Positions 45,600 through 56,301 of a stretch of DNA of 64,000 nt are shown piece after piece. The translations under genes and the position numbers were made by a program. The stretch covers positions 548,079 through 612,078 of the forward strand of contig CACRSC010000273.1 in NCBI GenBank assembly GCA_902651635.1. Direction: 5' to 3'. The notes under the pieces are model-generated. The model did no database searches and was not told the DNA's origin. It saw nothing but the letters and a program-made list of their open reading frames with translations. The stretch is from Mastigamoeba balamuthi (taxonomy: Eukaryota; Evosea; Mastigamoebida; Mastigamoebidae). Position 1 is the stretch's first letter, and each line of letters opens with the position of its first letter.

Positions 45600-45983
45600 C
45601 TACAGCTCCGCGCGATTCGCGCAGACGAGCTGCCCGTCGACGTTGTCAAACGCCGCGCACCCGCCCGCCGCCGCCGCGACGCGGGTGGCCTGCCCGCGCG
45701 CGTCCCTGCACGTGCACGAGAGCTCGCCCCTCCAGAGGGCGCAGCCGCTGCAGCTGCGCCTGTAGGGGCCCTCGGGCAGGCCCTCCCACATGCCCCGCTG
45801 GGCGGCGGCCGCGCGGAAGCCGCCGATCTTCCTGATGCGCTCCAGGGCGATCGCCCGGAAGTCGGCGTCCCCGGCGCCGCCGTCGAGCTTGCGCTTGAGC
45901 GACTCGCGGCGGGTGTCCTCGACGCACAAGCCGGCGGCCGCGATCGCCAGCACGAGAAGCAGAACCTGCCACACTCGGGCCAT
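45600..45983 (-). CDS. Small secreted CVNH-like (cyanovirin-N homology) protein
   Basis: Single-exon, 127 residues. Residues 1-20 are a clear signal peptide (ARVWQVLLLVLAIAAAGLC). The C-terminal 55 residues read RRSCSGCALWRGELSCTCRD...GCAAFDNVDGQLVCA, matching the CVNH pattern of tCxx...L-x-C-x-C-R-D and I/F-x-N-x-D-G-x-L-x-C. Full CVNH lectins have two such half-repeats; only one is present here. CVNH folds bind high-mannose glycans. A secreted sugar-binding or cell-surface role is inferred; cysteine-rich proteins of other kinds could mimic the pattern. Confidence 0.55.
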   Translation of the reverse strand: MARVWQVLLLVLAIAAAGLCVEDTRRESLKRKLDGGAGDADFRAIALERIRKIGGFRAAAAQRGMWEGLPEGPYRRSCSGCALWRGELSCTCRDARGQATRVAAAAGGCAAFDNVDGQLVCANRAEL

Positions 45984-46342
45984 CGCCGATGGGGAGATAT
46001 TACGCGGATTGATCGGGAGATTTCCCGCAGAGATTCACAGCAGTAAAGACAGCGCGGCATTTTGTGCCACGCTTGCGAGTTTTATAACCGCATTCAATTG
46101 TGCATAGCACTGCGGTCGGGAAAATCGGTTGCTTCCCTCTTGCTTTGGGGGGGGCCGCGAACGACACCGAGAAGGAGGCAGTTGTACAGGGCCCGCGGAA
46201 AACCCAACTGCCCAGTCAGGGACGGGCGATATGCCCGCACCTGAAACGGGGCAGTTTCATTTTTGATTCAGTATCTCTCTGCCCCACAAACACAAAAGCC
46301 CCCTGTGGGGAATTTCGCATATTCGCAGGGAGCACGGGCGCG
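45984..46342. other. Intergenic between divergent genes
   Basis: No gene supported. It holds the promoters of the CVNH-like gene (minus) and CARMIL-like gene (plus). Confidence 0.5.
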
Positions 46343-49164
46343 ATGGAGGACAGCAAGCTGTGGGAGGGCGCCATAGGCACCGGCTCCAAGCTCGACTCGT
46401 CGCACTTCCGCGAGCGCCACTGCGTCGTCACGCGCCTGTACCTGCGCATCTTCGCTCGCCCCTCCTCCAAAAAACCCGTACCCGCCGCATAACCCACGCT
46501 TTTTCTCCGCGTTTTGCCGTCTTTCCCTAACCACAACCGACCCCGCACCGCAGCGGCACGAGTGCCACCACATGGACCTGCTGGAGATCGCGTCGGACAC
46601 GACGGGCCAGACCCGCGCGCTGCTGTCGTACCGCAAGGGCGGGTACCAGCAGGCGCAGGCGGACTTTGACGCGGGCGTCGCCTACGCCTCGGCCAAGCGC
46701 CGGTCGTTCGCTCTCGGCGGCGACAACACGTGGGTCGCCGTCCGCGCCATCCGCGGGGCCCTGCGCGAGCTCTACTGCGGCTCCCCCGAGTCCTCGTACC
46801 TCTCGGTCCTCATCCAGCGTCAGCCGTAGCCCCACAGCCCTCCTCCCATCTCTTTCTCTCTGCGGACGACCGCTGAGCCGGAGCGCAAAAACAGGGAGGC
46901 GGTGCCGGAGCCGTACGGGCTGGGACCGGCGCAGGGGGTGGCGAGGGCGTACGCGGCGAGGTGCTCGCACGCGGGGAGGTCGTGCAGCGCGACGCAGCTC
47001 GTGGAGCTGTTCCTGACGGCCGTGACGGCGTCGGGGTCGCCCGTGTGCGACCTGACGCAGTGCCCGGGGCTCGACCCCTCGTCCAACATCAACCTCGACG
47101 TCGAGTGCGCGATCCTCGCGCTGTCGCACGACACGCGGTGGTCGGGCCTGCGCGTGTCGGGCGCGCTGTGCGACACGGCGGCCCGCGCGCTGGGCGTCGT
47201 GCTGCGCACCAACACGACGCTGACGAGCGCGCGGCTCGAGGGCGTGCACGGCGAGCAGGACCTCACCGCGCTGGCCGTCTCGCTGGCCAACGTCGCCTGC
47301 ACCGTCCGCGGGCTGTCGCTCAGCGGCTGCCGGGCGTCGATCGCCTCGTTCACGCGCCTCTGCAAGACGCTCGCCGGGGGCCAGCGCCCGCTGGTGTCGT
47401 TCGCCGTCGCGAGGTGCAAGCTGAGCCCCAGGTCCTCCGAGGCGCTCTTCGGCGCGCTGGCCTCGGGCTGCCCGGGGCTCCAGCAGCTCGACTTTGCGGG
47501 CAACAAGCTCGACGCCGCGGCGTCGGCGGCGCTGAGCGCGTGGCTGACAAAGGCCAAGGCGCTCAGGTCGCTCAGCGTCGCCGACTGCGCCGCCGACGTA
47601 GCCAGCATCTGCACGGCCATCTCGGGCGGCGCCTCGGTGGCGACGATCGAGACGCTCGACCTGTCGGGCAACGAGGTGACGCTGCAGTGCGCGGCAGTGG
47701 TCCGCGACCTCTGCGCGCGCGTCAAGCGCCTGCAGGTCCTCAAGCTCGCCAACACGGGCTACCCCGTCGAGCCCCTCGAGCGGCTCCTGCTGTCCATCAA
47801 CGCGAACAAGGACATCGCGGGCCTCTCGCTCTCGCTGGCCAAGAACTCGTTCGCAGCCCCTCCACCCCTTCCCCTTCCCAGCCTCTCGCCTCGCCTGACC
47901 GCTGACGCCGACTGCGCGCAGGTTCGGCATCGCGGGGGCCGCGTCGTTTGCCCGCGGGGCGCTGACGCTGAGGGGCGTGTCGCACATCGACCTGTCGTCG
48001 ACGAAGCTTGGGTCGAGGGGCATCGCGGACCTGCTGGCGGGGTTCAAGGGCGCACCCGACACGCTGCAGTCGCTCTGCCTCGGGCACAACATCCTCGACG
48101 GGAAGGAGTCGCACGAGCTGGTCACGAAGCTCATCACGTTCCTCGACCAGACGCCGTCGCTCACGGCCCTGGGGATCAGCGGCATCGACAAGCACGGCCG
48201 CGGAGGCTCGCTGGGCAACGCGGTGCTGCCGCTGATGACGTACATCTCGCGCAACACGACGCTCAGGTGGCTCGACGTGTCGGGGCACGGCGTGGGCGAC
48301 ATCGGAGCCGCGACGCTGGCGCTGAGCCTCCGCAGCAACTCGACGCTCACGAGCCTCGTGATCGACCGCAACAAGATCACGACGAGGTACGCTCGCCCCC
48401 AGTGAAGAGGGAGGGGGCTGTTGGCTCACGCACAGCTCCGCAGTGGGTGGCTGGCGCTGGGCCTCGCCATGGAGGTAAACAGGACGCTTCAGTACATGGA
48501 GAACCCCGTTGAGGACGTGACGTGGTACCGCTCGGCGATCGCCAAGTCCGGGGCCCTGCTGGAGAAGCAGCGCTTCGCCCTCGAGGGGCTGTCGCTGTCG
48601 CTGCGCCGCAACAACATGCAGCACAAGACGCCCAACATCGTACCTGGCGGGGAGATGTTCCCCGACATCCTCTTCGCCGCCGCCGCCGCTGCGAAGGAGG
48701 AGAAGCCCTTCTTCCGCGCACCCTCGGCGTCGTCCCTGGCACCACCAGCGGCCTCGGCGTCCACCACTCCCTCGGCGAAGTCGCCGCTGGCAGCGCCAAT
48801 GAGGGTGGATCCGGTCCCGGCTCTGATGCTGCATTCGCCTGGCGAATCGAAGCGCCCTCTTGTCCTGTCGGACTCGAGCTCGAGCGACGAGGAGACGGAC
48901 GCGGGAGCGTCCCCGCGCAGGAGGCCGACACTGACGAGGACCAAGTCCGCCTCGGTGCGCGCGTTCCTGTCGGTGGACGAGGAGGAGGAGTGCGCCGACA
49001 TGGAGAAGCACCTCATGGAGATGCTGTCGGGCAACGCCACGATATCGGGGAGCAGGCCCTCCACGGCTCTCCCGGGCAACCGCTGTCCCAGCCCGCGCGA
49101 CTACCAGGCGCCCCCGAGGCGCCCGACGAGGGGCGAGTCGCTCGCGAACATGCCGCACAGCTGA
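46343..49164 (+). CDS. CARMIL-like leucine-rich repeat protein
   Basis: Exons: 46343-46477, 46554 to about 46800, about 46881-47848, 47923-48386 and 48444-49164; the junction near 46800/46880 is not fully resolved. The first 120 residues would be the CARMIL PH-like part. Then about 15 leucine-rich repeats of the RNase-inhibitor type run on (LQQLDFAGNKLDAAASAALSAWL; ETLDLSGNEVT; TLRWLDVSGHGVGDIGAATL; LTSLVIDRNKITT). After them NRTLQYMENPVEDV matches the NxTLxxMPxPxxD turn that CARMILs have at the end of the solenoid. The tail is Ser/acidic and ends in arginine/proline-rich sequence. CARMILs remove capping protein from actin barbed ends at the leading edge. The capping-protein-interaction motif (LxHxTxxRPK) is not seen. 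Confidence 0.65.
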
Positions 49165-49365
49165 GCCTACCTACAGGCATTGACTTTGTGTGCAATCGAA
49201 CTGTCTTTCGTGCATTTTCGTTTTTCCAACTGTGTTCTTTGGACAAACAATGACAACTGTTGTTAAGACCAGAACCGTGACATCAGAGACGAGGCCCACG
49301 AGCGAGATGCATTCCTTGTTTTGATTGATTTCAGTCACACGCAAAAAAAAGCTAGTTCGGAGGAC

Positions 49366-52300
49366 TCACTGCGGAGCGGCAGCTGGTGCAGGGGCGGGTG
49401 CCGGGGCCGGAGCAGCAGCGTCTGGAGGGGGTGCGGCCACAGGACCCTCGAAAGCAGCGAGGCAGTCCGGGCACAGATCAAAGTCGCACAGGTTGCAGCG
49501 GTAGCGAACCAGGCCTTCGGTGTCCGTGCCGTCGCCGCCGTGGCGGCAACCGTCTGGCTGCCTTCTCCCGTCGCAGTACCAGCGGGTCGGCCTCGTGCTG
49601 AGCGTCAGCGGGTGGTGGTGCACCACGGTGTTGACCTCTGCAGGTAACGTCAGTGGAGAGGGTCTTGAAAGCCGAGCGCACCGGTTGGGACACGCAGAGA
49701 AGCAAGGCAGTCAGGGCACAGGTCATAGTCGCAGGTGGCGCAACGGAACCGAGCGGCTCTCGACAGAGGCAGAGGGCTGTGGCGCCTGCACCCGCCGTCC
49801 CCGGTGAACCCGTCGCACCGCCACCCAGTCCCCGCGTTCACACGCGTCAGCAGGTGATGGTGCGACGACACGCTGACGTTAAGCTCCGCTGCAACGGCCG
49901 CTGCTACAGCGGGCGTCGGTGCGGGTGCTGCGGCTGCAGCAGCAGCGGCCGCAGCCGCGGCTTCGGCTGCAGAGCCAGGGAGCGGCGGCTGGCAGGGGTC
50001 CTTGTCGTCGAAGGTCAGGCGGCCCTGGTACTTGCGGAGGCACAGCCAGCAGAACTCGTACTTGCAGTTCTTGCACGTCATGTGCGAGCAGCCGCCGCTC
50101 TTGCGGATGTTGAAGGCGCAGCTCGGGCACTTCTTGGTGTTGTTGGCAATCCACTGGATGCTCTCCTGGTTCTCCTGAATCTGCCTGACACCCCTACGCT
50201 TGTCTCTCTCGCCCCGTATGAGCGTCTGGAAGTACTCCTCACAGCTGCACGCACGCGAGCCCATCAGAGGGTGAGGTGCCTGGGAGGAACGTGGCTATGC
50301 GGCTTACGATCCCTGGTGAAACTCGAGGAGGCAGTCGACGCAGAAGTGGAACTCGCACACGTTGCAGATGGCGTCCCTGCATGCGATGAAGCCGCCGTAG
50401 CCGCACCTGGGGCACCAGCGGAACCCCGGGGTGTCCATCAGCGTCCTGCGCAGCATCTGCTCGTCGTAGATCTCAGGGTTCCTCATCGACCGGCTGCCAG
50501 CCCCAGTGAGGCGTGGAGGAGCCGGAAGGGGAAAGCGCACTGCAGGTCGTAGTACGAGGCGATGGCGCCGCAGGTCTTCTCGGGGCACCTCGGGTGCGAG
50601 AAGCCGTTGTACTGCGTAGCGAACCACCTGTTGAGGCAGTCGAGGCAGAACCTGTGCCCGCATCTGCTCAGCCCCAGCAGCATCGTCGTCTCGAAGCAGA
50701 TGGAGCAGTCGCCCTCGGTCAGGGGCCCCGGGCAGGGCTCGGCCAGCTCGTCGATCGGCGGCTCAGGCAGCGAGGGGTCCGTGTCCACCTTCGCGTGGCG
50801 CATGATGCCCGCCAGCGAGCTGCGGATGGGGTCCATCAGGTAGCGCACGAGCCGCAGGTTCCCCGCGCGCCGCGCCAGGTCCACCGGGGTCACCTCTGGG
50901 TCGTCAACCTCCAGCGGACCCGCCCTCGCGTTGATGTCCGCGCCCTTGTCCACCAGCGTCTTGGCGATGGCCGCGTTCCCCGTCAGGCACGCGAAGTGCA
51001 GGGCAGTGAGGTCTGCGCGGGTGCGGCCAAGAGCCGTGAGCTGAGGCTGAGGGACGATGGAGAGGAGGGGGGACGCACTGTGGTGGGCCATCGACGTCAG
51101 CGAGGCCCCGCGTGCGAGCAGCGCGCGGACGGCGGCCATGTTGCCCTTTCTGCAGGCGACGTGCAGCGGCGTCTCGCCGTCGGTGCGTGCGGTGTCGACG
51201 GCGGGCGTCATCGCGATGATCCGCTGCAGGTCGTCCTGCGGGACGGCCGCCGACTCGAGCGCCACGTGGAGCACCGTGGACCCGTCGTCGCGCTGCCCCG
51301 CGAGGTCCCTCGGCAGCGCGTGCGGCATCAGCAGAGCGATCCACTCGGCCTGCGCGCCCGCGATGGCCGAGTGCAGCACGCTCTCGTTGTGCGCGTTGGG
51401 CTGCTGCACAAACACGGGCGCCTTGGCGTCGAGCAGCATCCTGGCGAGCTCCCTGTCGCCCAGGCGGTAGGCAAAGTGCAGCGCGCACTCGCCCTCGGCG
51501 TTGACCGACGCCGGGTCCGCGCCCTGCGCGATCAGAAGGCGAGCGATCTCGTGGACCTCGCGGTCGCCCGCGGTCGACGCCGTGTGGCACAGCGCCATCA
51601 GCGGCGTCTCGCCGTCGGAGCGCGGCATGTCGAACCCCGAGCGCAGCTCCGCGGACCCCAGGAACGTCCCGACCCACCTGGCGCTGCGCCTCCACCGGAG
51701 GCCGCAGACCGTCGCGGAGCTCGGGGCGACGACGAGGTGGAACAGCGTCTCGTTGCGAGAGCCCAGCGTGCAGTGCGGCCGCGCTCCCGCCTCGAACAGC
51801 AGCGCCGCCAGGTCGACCTTGTCCCCGCTGACGGCGATGTGCAGCGGCGTCACCCTGTCCGCCCTCGGGACGCTCGCCGACTCCGGCGCCACTCGCAGAA
51901 TATCCTGCTCGCACACAATGTATGATGAATTCAATTCAATTCAATGAACACACGAGAAAATGCAATGCCACTGCAACTGCTCGAAATAGACGCCCTCCGG
52001 AGGGACGTGGGGGAGGGGGGTGCTCACCGCTGCGAGACCCACGTCCGAGTTCTCGACGGCGAGGAGGAGCGGGGTGGTGCCGTCCCGCATGCACGCGCGG
52101 CAGAGCTGCTGTGCGCTGCTCTTGCGGACAATGAGCGGGAGCACCTCGCGCATCGCGTCCGCGCCCAGGAGGCCCAGCGCCGTCCTGCCCTCGCTCGACC
52201 TCAGGTCCATGTTGGCCCCCCTCTCGATCTGAGGAGGAGGAGGGGGTCGCTGAGGCGGAGGGAGGGAGGGTTGCAGACGGAGCGGGATCGCACGAGGGCG

Positions 52301-52602
52301 ACGATGAGGTCGACGTGGCTGCGGGCGCAGGCCATGTGGAGGGCCGTGTAGTTGTCGAAGCCCTGCGAGTTGACCTGCACGAGCGAGTCGGGGTCGTCGA
52401 GCATGGCGAGCACCTCGGCCGTCCTCCCGTTGCTGGCGGGAGCGTTCCCGGCGGTGAGAAGCGTGCGAGACTCGGTGTGGGCTCACCGCGAGAGGCGCAG
52501 CAGGGAGTCGAGGGCCGCTTCCTGCTCGGGGCTGAGCTTGACGCCCTCGACGAGGTCGCTGAACCACGACATCGCGAACTCGGTGCAGTCGTCGTCAGAC
52601 AT
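49366..52602 (-). CDS. Ankyrin-repeat RBR (RING-IBR-RING) E3 ubiquitin ligase with C-terminal DC1-like zinc fingers
   Basis: Seven exons (52602-52487, 52432-52294, 52228-52028, 51904-50541, 50493-50308, 50244-49682, 49637-49366) give 946 residues with every junction in frame. About ten ankyrin repeats come first (DNYTALHMACARSHVDLIV; DGETPLHVACRKGNMAAVRALLARGA; ADLTALHFACLTGNAAIAKTLVDKGA). RING1 is CSICFETTMLLGLSRCGHRFCLDCL; IBR is WCPRCGYGGFIACRDAICNVCEFHFC; RING2 is KKCPSCAFNIRKSGGCSHMTC with the catalytic cysteine in GGCSHM. Two tandem DC1/ZZ-like fingers follow (LTRVNAGTGWRCDG...CDYDLCPDC and HHHPLTLSTRP...CDFDLCPDC). RBR ligases pass ubiquitin through that cysteine; metazoan ANKIB1 is an ankyrin-RBR protein, but without DC1 fingers as far as I recall. 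Confidence 0.9.
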
Positions 52603-52784
52603 TCTGCTGTGTGTGGGCGTGCGTTTGGGGGTGTGGATGAGCTGTTCCGAACTGAACTGAATGGGGAGACGCTTTCTTCAATTGTGAGGCCGCTCAAATG
52701 AGTCCGATATCACTATTCGCGTAAGATCTCGCCCTGTAGATTTTCGTATCTTCCACCCGTGCAGGCTGTGTACCAACTGCTCGA

Positions 52785-53447
52785 ATGAGGGCACGCACCA
52801 AGCGTGCCGTGTTTGTCGGTGCTGTGCTGGCAGTACTGTTCCTCCTGTACGCCACGCGCAGCCCCACCGGCGGGGGGGAGGACGCTGCCGCCCGCGTGCC
52901 GCCTCCCCCCGCCGACGGCGCCGCGCCCGAGATCACGCACCGCGTCTACTTCGACATCGACATCGACGGCTCCCCGGCGGGCCGCGTGGTCATGGGCCTC
53001 TACGGCAAGCACGTGCCGCGCACCGCCGAGAACTTCCGCGTGCTGTGCACGGGCGAGCGGGACCGCAAGGAGCTGCAGTACCGCGGGAGCCCGTTCCACA
53101 GGGTCATCCCGGGGTTCATGTCGCAGGGCGGCGACACCACGCGCGGCGACGGCACCGGGGGGGCCTCGATCTACGGCAAGGAGTACGCGGACGAGAGCTT
53201 CGCGGTGAAGCACACGCGCGCGGGGCTGCTGTCGATGGCCAACAGGGGCAGAGACACCAACGGGTCGCAGTTCTTCATCACGGCCAAGGCCACGCCGTGG
53301 CTCGACGGCAAGCACGTCGTGTTCGGGGAGGTCGTCGAGGGGCAGGCGGTGATGGACGCGGTCCAGGCCCTGGGCAGCAGCTCGGGGCGGACGTCCAAGA
53401 GGATCGTCATCGCCGGGTCGGGCGAGCTGAAGCAGACGCACGAATAG
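52785..53447 (+). CDS. Signal-anchored cyclophilin-type peptidyl-prolyl isomerase
   Basis: Single exon, 220 residues. Residues about 8-23 ([16 protein letters not shown]) are a signal anchor preceded by positive charges, so the domain should face the ER/Golgi lumen. The cyclophilin fold has [31 protein letters not shown], the catalytic [14 protein letters not shown] (active-site Arg near residue 106), [32 protein letters not shown] with the cyclosporin-site Trp near 172, and [14 protein letters not shown]. It speeds cis-trans proline isomerisation in secreted proteins. It neighbours no functional partner. Confidence 0.93.
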   Translation: MRARTKRAVFVGAVLAVLFLLYATRSPTGGGEDAAARVPPPPADGAAPEITHRVYFDIDIDGSPAGRVVMGLYGKHVPRTAENFRVLCTGERDRKELQYRGSPFHRVIPGFMSQGGDTTRGDGTGGASIYGKEYADESFAVKHTRAGLLSMANRGRDTNGSQFFITAKATPWLDGKHVVFGEVVEGQAVMDAVQALGSSSGRTSKRIVIAGSGELKQTHE

Positions 53448-53534
53448 AAGCGGAATCAATTGCATTTTGCGGGGGTGGAAAAGGAGTTGGAGGGGGGGGG
53501 AACAACAGGAAGGAGGACTGAAAGCGCAGCGGCC

Positions 53535-54660
53535 TCACGAGTTGAGCAGGGCGTCGATGGTGGTGATGAGGACCAGCATGGAGACCAGCCCGCCCATCGT
53601 GCCGATGGTGGCGGCGTGCTTGGAGCCGGCCTCGTGCGACATGGGGATGATGTCGTCGACCACGACGTACAGCATCGCGCCGCAGGCCGTTGCGAGGCCG
53701 AACGGGACGATCGCGTGCACCGCTATCAGCGCCCCGATCACGGCCATCACGGGCCTCACGGCCGCGGCGGCCGTGCAGACGACGAACGTCATCTTGGCGC
53801 TCAGCCCGCACTCGCGGAGTGGAATCGCGACAGCAGCCGACTCTGGCACGTTGTGTATCGCGATGCCAACGGCGAGGCCGATGACCGCGTGGATCCCCTT
53901 GCGCCCCGTGGCCCCGGACGACTCGACGTCGGCCTCGGTGGCGCCCGCGGAGCAGACCAGGCCCAGCGCGAGGCCCTCGGGGACCGTGTGCAGCGCCATC
54001 GCGGCGACGAGCAGGGCGGCCGTCTGCTTCCTCTTCTTCTTGCGCTCCTCCGAGAGCCTCCTGCCCCGCGCGGCCGAGGTGTCGGCGCCGTCCAGCTCCC
54101 TGTCGGCCTCGTCCCTGAGCTCGACCTCCTCCATCGTCAGCCCCGCGTCGCTCGCTGTGACGCCTACCAGCGGGTGGCGGTACGCGGCGGCGCTGTCCGA
54201 GGGCGGCGTGCACGCGGGCGGCGGGATCACCGTGTGGTGGTCGACGCCCTGGAAGCGGTGCATGAGGCCGATGTCGAGGGCGAACAGAATCGCGCTGCCC
54301 AGCAGCAGCCCCGTCGCGTACACCACGGGCACGCTGTAGTGCGCCGTCTTCGCCAGCTCTTGCGCCTGGGGGCCGCACGGGGGTTTGCGCTGAGTCCCAG
54401 CTGGGAGCTTGCGGGGGACCTGAGGAGGTCGTTGCCGCCGTTGTTGTGGAATGGGGAGAGGCTCGAGTCGAGGGGAAGGGGGCGTTTGCCTCTTGGAGAA
54501 GAGAGATGCAGGCGGCGATCATGATGCCGCCGCTGACGCCCAGGAGCGCATCGAGGAGGCGGCGGGGGATGCGGTGCGCGACAAACGCAGTGAGCGCCGC
54601 GAGGGAGGACGACACGAACGTCGCCGAGCCCACTATCAGGGCGAACAACACCGCAATCAT
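53535..54660 (-). CDS. ZIP-family (SLC39) metal transporter
   Basis: Exon 1 (54660-54490) and exon 2 (54365-53535) encode 333 residues. The first spans are FALIVGSATFVSSSLAALTAF and ALLGVSGGIMIAACISLL; exon 2 begins AQELAKTAHYSVPVVYATGLLLGSAILF. A histidine-poor cytosolic loop with KKKRK follows. The transport core has ALHTVPEGLALGLVCSAG (span IV) and AIHNVPESAAVAIPLREC (span V), the paired H-x-x-P-E motifs that bind Zn or Fe. Later comes YVVVDDIIPMSHEAG, as in the ZupT/GufA-like branch. The intron appears to be GC-AG (GAG|GCAAAC...GCCCCCAG), chosen because it alone keeps phase and family sequence. Confidence 0.9.
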
Positions 54661-54856
54661 CCCCGGAGGATACGGATATTTTGTGCACAGGTTCCCTGAA
54701 GCTCACAGCAAATAGCCAGCAGAGCCCACATCCCAGCAGCGCTGTAGCAGGAGAAGACCGTCGTTGCGTGTGTTTAACTCGTCAGGTTTTGTGAGGCTGA
54801 TGGTGCTTCAGGGTGCTGGCTCGTGGCCCACCCTGCCCTCGGCACCTCTCCCTTGC

Positions 54857-56070
54857 TCACTTGTCGGGGGACCAGTCGATGGGCTGCCCACCGGCAGCCA
54901 CGATGACATCGTTGGCTTTGCGGAAGTGCGCGCAGTTGTTGAACCCCGAGCCGCCGAGGGGCGACGGGTGCGGGGCCTCGAGCACGGTGTTCTTGGAGCG
55001 GTTGATCGCCTTGCCCTTCTTCTGCGCAAACGACCCCCAGAGCATGTAGACGAGCCCCTCGCGCCGCTCGTTGAGCAGCTGGACCACGCGGTCCGTGAAC
55101 TGCTGCCAGCCGCTCTTGGCGTGCGAGTTGGGCTTCTTCTGCTCCACCGTCAGCGTCGCGTTGAGCATGAACACGCCCTGCCGCGCCCACGACTCGAGGC
55201 ACCCGTGCGTCGGCTTGCGGAACCCCGGCACGCAGCGCGCGAGCTCGGCGTAGATGCGGTTGAGAGACGGCGGCACCTTGACGCCGCGGCGGACGCTGAA
55301 GCAGAGCCCGTGCGCCTCGCCCTGGTTGAAGTACGGGTCCTGGCCCAGTATCACGACGCGGACCTTGTCCAGCGGCGTCATGTTGAACGCCGTCCACACG
55401 TCCTCGGGCGGCGGGAACACGTTGGCCTTCTTGCGCTCGGCCACGACGAACTTCATCAGCGACTTGAAGTAGGGCTTGGCGAACTCGTCCGCCAGCGCTG
55501 CCCTCCACGTGGGCTCCACCAGCGACGCCAGCGGGTCCTCCGCGCTGGCCGCCGCCTGCTCGGCCGTCACGGTGGCCACCGTCGCCGCCGCCCCGCTGGT
55601 GCATGCCGCCGCGGGCTCCGCGGGTGCGTCGCCCTCGTCGCTGCCGTCGTCGTGGCCGTCGTCGTCGGACTGCTTGGGCTTCTTGGCCGGGGGCTCGCCC
55701 TGCGGCTGCCGCTGGGCCTCGCGCTTGTTCTTGATGCCCAGGAACTGGTCCAGCGAGCCGTCCTTGAGCTTGCTGCCGCTCTTCTTCGGCGGCTCGGGGG
55801 CGTCGTCCTTGCTCCCGGAGTCGTCGTCGTCGTCGTCGTCCGAGGCTTTGCGGTCGTCGGCGGCGGGCTGGTCTGCGCACACGGGTTGGGATATTATTTG
55901 AAATCCAGTTTTATTCTGTGGCGCGTTCTGTGTGGAACGGGTGGGTAAGCGGTACATTTGGCGAGACGCTCGACAATCGCTGCCTTGTTTCCGCCCACGG
56001 GCAGCTTTCGCTCACGGCAGAGCGCCTGCAGCTGCACCACGGTCTTTTTCTCCAGCTCCGTCGCGTCCAT
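54857..56070 (-). CDS. UNG: Uracil-DNA glycosylase (family 1) with N-terminal SAP domain
   Basis: Exon 1 (56070-55956) and exon 2 (55872-54857) give 376 residues. Exon 1 encodes a SAP motif (ELEKKTVVQLQALCRERKLPVGGNKAAIVERLAK), a DNA-binding helix pair. After an acidic linker comes KDGSLDQFLGIKNK, which could be a PCNA-interacting box. The UNG catalytic domain has ILGQDPYFNQGEAHGLCFSV (catalytic Asp near residue 214), PPSLNRIYAEL, GVFMLNATLTVEQKKPNSH and APHPSPLGG with the catalytic His near residue 337. UNG removes uracil from DNA for base-excision repair in the nucleus. The residue after QDPY is Phe where His is usual. The SAP fusion rests on a single GTACCG...GTGCGCAG intron. Confidence 0.92.
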
Positions 56071-56301
56071 TTGCTCCCCGACTTTTTGAATAAGCAGCCA
56101 GATTCACCCACGCACTTTTTACTTGATTCTCACCCGAAGCACGGAAATCTTGATACTGGTGGCCGATATCTTACATGTAAGGTGCATCTGACATTCTTGC
56201 GTTGCCATCTTTGGCCAAGCGACCCCCAAGCGTCCCGAGGATGCATACTATTCACACTCACACTCTCATCACGACAAATCCCAATCCCTGGGTCCTCAGA
56301 A

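Noticed and set aside
50513-51925. 470-codon plus-strand frame
   Set aside because: Antisense shadow of the ankyrin-RBR exon.
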